Shown: positions 6,246-6,965 of the stretch, one piece after another
Layout: each line of letters begins with the position of its first letter
How positions within the stretch are numbered: the first letter of the stretch is position 1
Position numbers and translations under genes: made by a program
The notes under the pieces: generated by a model
Told to the model about the DNA's origin: nothing
The model's input: only the letters and a program-made list of their open reading frames with translations
Databases searched by the model: none
Origin: Bacillota bacterium
GTDB lineage: Bacteria; Bacillota; Clostridia; Peptostreptococcales; Anaerovoracaceae
NCBI GenBank assembly: GCA_017515765.1
Contig: JAFWFF010000260.1
Location: 1-6,965, forward strand
DNA length: 6,965 nucleotides
Direction of reading: 5' to 3'

Positions 6246-6635
6246 ATGAACCGGAACGATCTGGACAAGAGACTCAGAGACCTGGGGCTTTACAGCGAGT
6301 TCTACCACCGCAAGGAACTGAAACCACTCGCGCAGGTGCTTAAGGAGGGCGAACAGCTCAACTGCCTGTTCACCGGCGTCCATGAGGCCAACCGCAAGAT
6401 GGTCGCGATAACCGACAGGAGGATCATCATACTGTTCACCCTGCTCGGCGGAGGCGACTTTAAGGTGATCAAAAGGTCCGCGGTGAGCGATTACAGCTTT
6501 GACAAGAAGCTGCTGTTCTCCACGGTCACCATCTCGACCAAAGGCGGCGAGACGTTCACTTTCACAAACGCTCAGGGAAGCGTGAAGAAGCTCTTCGAGT
6601 GGGCAATGGAAAGACCGGTCCCGGAAGAGGAGTGA
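6246..6635 (+). CDS. Small bacterial PH-domain protein (YokE/bPH_3-like)
   Basis: This 129-residue protein has no signal peptide or clear membrane helix. A predicted helical N-terminus (1-33) is followed by a compact beta-rich region. The pattern EGEQLNCLFTGV, then MVAITDRRIIIL (52-63), then a run ending KVIKRSAVSDYSF, then STVTISTKGGETFTF matches the bacterial pleckstrin-homology-like fold, in which 'TDRRIII' is the usual signature. A C-terminal helix (SVKKLFEWAMER) closes the fold. The function of this family is generally unknown. The ATG comes 15 bases after the symporter stop and in the same reading frame. No promoter or terminator intervenes, so the two are probably co-transcribed. Only a weak purine stretch (AAAGAG, 6240-6245) lies before the start, directly against the ATG, and the symporter stop codon excludes any start further upstream. 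A link to the transporter or membrane is suggested only by position. Confidence 0.8.
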   Translation: MNRNDLDKRLRDLGLYSEFYHRKELKPLAQVLKEGEQLNCLFTGVHEANRKMVAITDRRIIILFTLLGGGDFKVIKRSAVSDYSFDKKLLFSTVTISTKGGETFTFTNAQGSVKKLFEWAMERPVPEEE

Positions 6636-6650
6636 ACAGGCATTTAGCCG

Positions 6651-6667
6651 CGCCGGCAGAGCCGGCG
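6651..6667 (+). other. GC-rich hairpin downstream of the PH-domain gene
   Basis: A perfect 7-bp inverted repeat, CGCCGGC and GCCGGCG around an AGA loop, lies 15 bases after the PH-domain stop. It is followed by GGCGTTCC, not a T-run, so it is unlikely to terminate alone. A proper terminator follows at 6698. It resembles the hairpins at 3084-3099 and 4876-4891. Confidence 0.45.
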
Positions 6668-6697
6668 GGCGTTCCGGACATCATGAGAACAAAACAA

Positions 6698-6730
6698 AAA
6701 AGCGGGCAGATCAACGGTCTGCCCGCTTTT
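6698..6730. terminator. Bidirectional rho-independent terminator
   Basis: A 13-bp stem (AAAAGCGGGCAGA, 6698-6710, with TCTGCCCGCTTTT, 6718-6730) encloses a 7-base loop. The right arm ends in TTTT on the plus strand. The left flank, read on the minus strand, continues as TTTTTTGTTTTG. It therefore serves both the symporter/PH unit and the convergent helicase-like gene whose stop is at 6752. The rest of the gap (6636-6751) holds only the hairpin at 6651. Confidence 0.9.
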
Positions 6731-6751
6731 GGTATGCTGTTATGCGCGGTT

Positions 6752-6965
6752 TTACAGCGTCTCCAGTTTTACCCGCGCGTTCAGGCGCCGCGGCGTGGAG
6801 AGACCGTCGAACTGAATGAGATAGGTGTTGTCGGTCTCTTCGTATTCCAGGATCTCGCCCTGACCGAATATCGAATGTTTGATGCGGGTGCCCGGCGTGA
6901 AGACGAATTCGGCGGCGGTCGGCGCCGCGAGGAGCATTTTGGAGAGCTCGATGTAGCGGCGGGTG
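6752..6965 (-). CDS. pcrA: C-terminal end of a probable PcrA/UvrD-type DNA helicase (partial)
   Basis: Only the last ~71 residues are visible; the frame is open to the window edge, so the apparent ATG at 6937 is internal (the codons before it read TRRYIELSK). The C-terminal segment FTPGTRIKHSIFGQGEILEY, then YLIQFDGL and a basic RRLNARVKL, matches the Tudor-like C-terminal domain of PcrA/UvrD helicases (pattern GxxVxHxxFGxGxV, then xxIxF, then KxLxxxxxxL). In PcrA this domain binds RNA polymerase. The helicase motor domains lie outside the window, so the call rests on this domain alone; another protein with the same small domain is possible. It ends with TAA and is followed by the two-way terminator at 6698-6730. 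Confidence 0.68.
   Translation of the reverse strand, partial: TRRYIELSKMLLAAPTAAEFVFTPGTRIKHSIFGQGEILEYEETDNTYLIQFDGLSTPRRLNARVKLETL

Noticed and set aside
4854..6383. A 509-codon open frame on the minus strand
   Set aside because: It lies opposite the symporter and part of the PH gene, and the product is an unnatural Asp/His/Gly-rich string with no recognisable domain. It is a by-product of strong codon bias in the real genes; it has no ribosome site.
1..6965. CRISPR arrays, insertion sequences, tRNA/rRNA genes, phage or defence genes
   Set aside because: No spaced direct repeats, transposase-like frames, terminal inverted repeats or tRNA-like folds were seen; every long open frame with a natural composition has a housekeeping-type identity.

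Overview
The window looks like chromosome from a fairly GC-rich, Gram-positive anaerobe, most likely in the Clostridia. Four features point there: a Rex-type NADH sensor, a clostridial 2[4Fe-4S] ferredoxin, groESL under a CIRCE/HrcA operator with no hrcA beside it, and an Asp23/Gls24-type domain. Strong AGGAGG-type ribosome sites agree with this. The species cannot be named from the sequence.

Layout. At the left edge is rex (+), missing only its first few codons. It converges on a small ferredoxin gene (-), and a hairpin with T-runs on both sides separates them. Divergent from the ferredoxin is a two-gene unit: a P-loop NTPase fused to a C-terminal Asp23/Gls24-like domain, overlapping by 4 bp an OGG-type 8-oxoguanine DNA glycosylase. 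The groES-groEL operon follows almost at once, with a near-consensus sigma-A promoter, a perfect CIRCE operator and a strong terminator after groEL. Next comes a Na+-coupled acidic amino acid symporter of the GltPh/GltP family with its own promoter. It is followed 15 bp later by a small bacterial PH-domain protein. A second two-way terminator separates that pair from the 3' end of a minus-strand gene, probably the C-terminus of a PcrA/UvrD-type helicase.

How it fits together. Much of the left and centre concerns redox and stress: NADH sensing (Rex), electron transfer (ferredoxin), oxidised-guanine repair (OGG), an envelope-stress-type domain, and chaperonin under heat-shock control. The genes are in separate transcription units, so this is a neighbourhood and not a demonstrated pathway. 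The transporter and PH-domain pair look like a separate membrane-related unit. No mobile elements, tRNA or rRNA genes, CRISPR arrays or long repeats were seen, and all non-coding gaps are under 300 bases.

Most of this is ordinary core genome. The parts that repay a second look are the P-loop/Asp23 fusion coupled to OGG, the changed HP1 motif of the symporter, three similar GC-rich hairpins in gaps, and the shared -10 palindrome between the ferredoxin and P-loop genes. I see no clear evidence of an undescribed multi-gene system.
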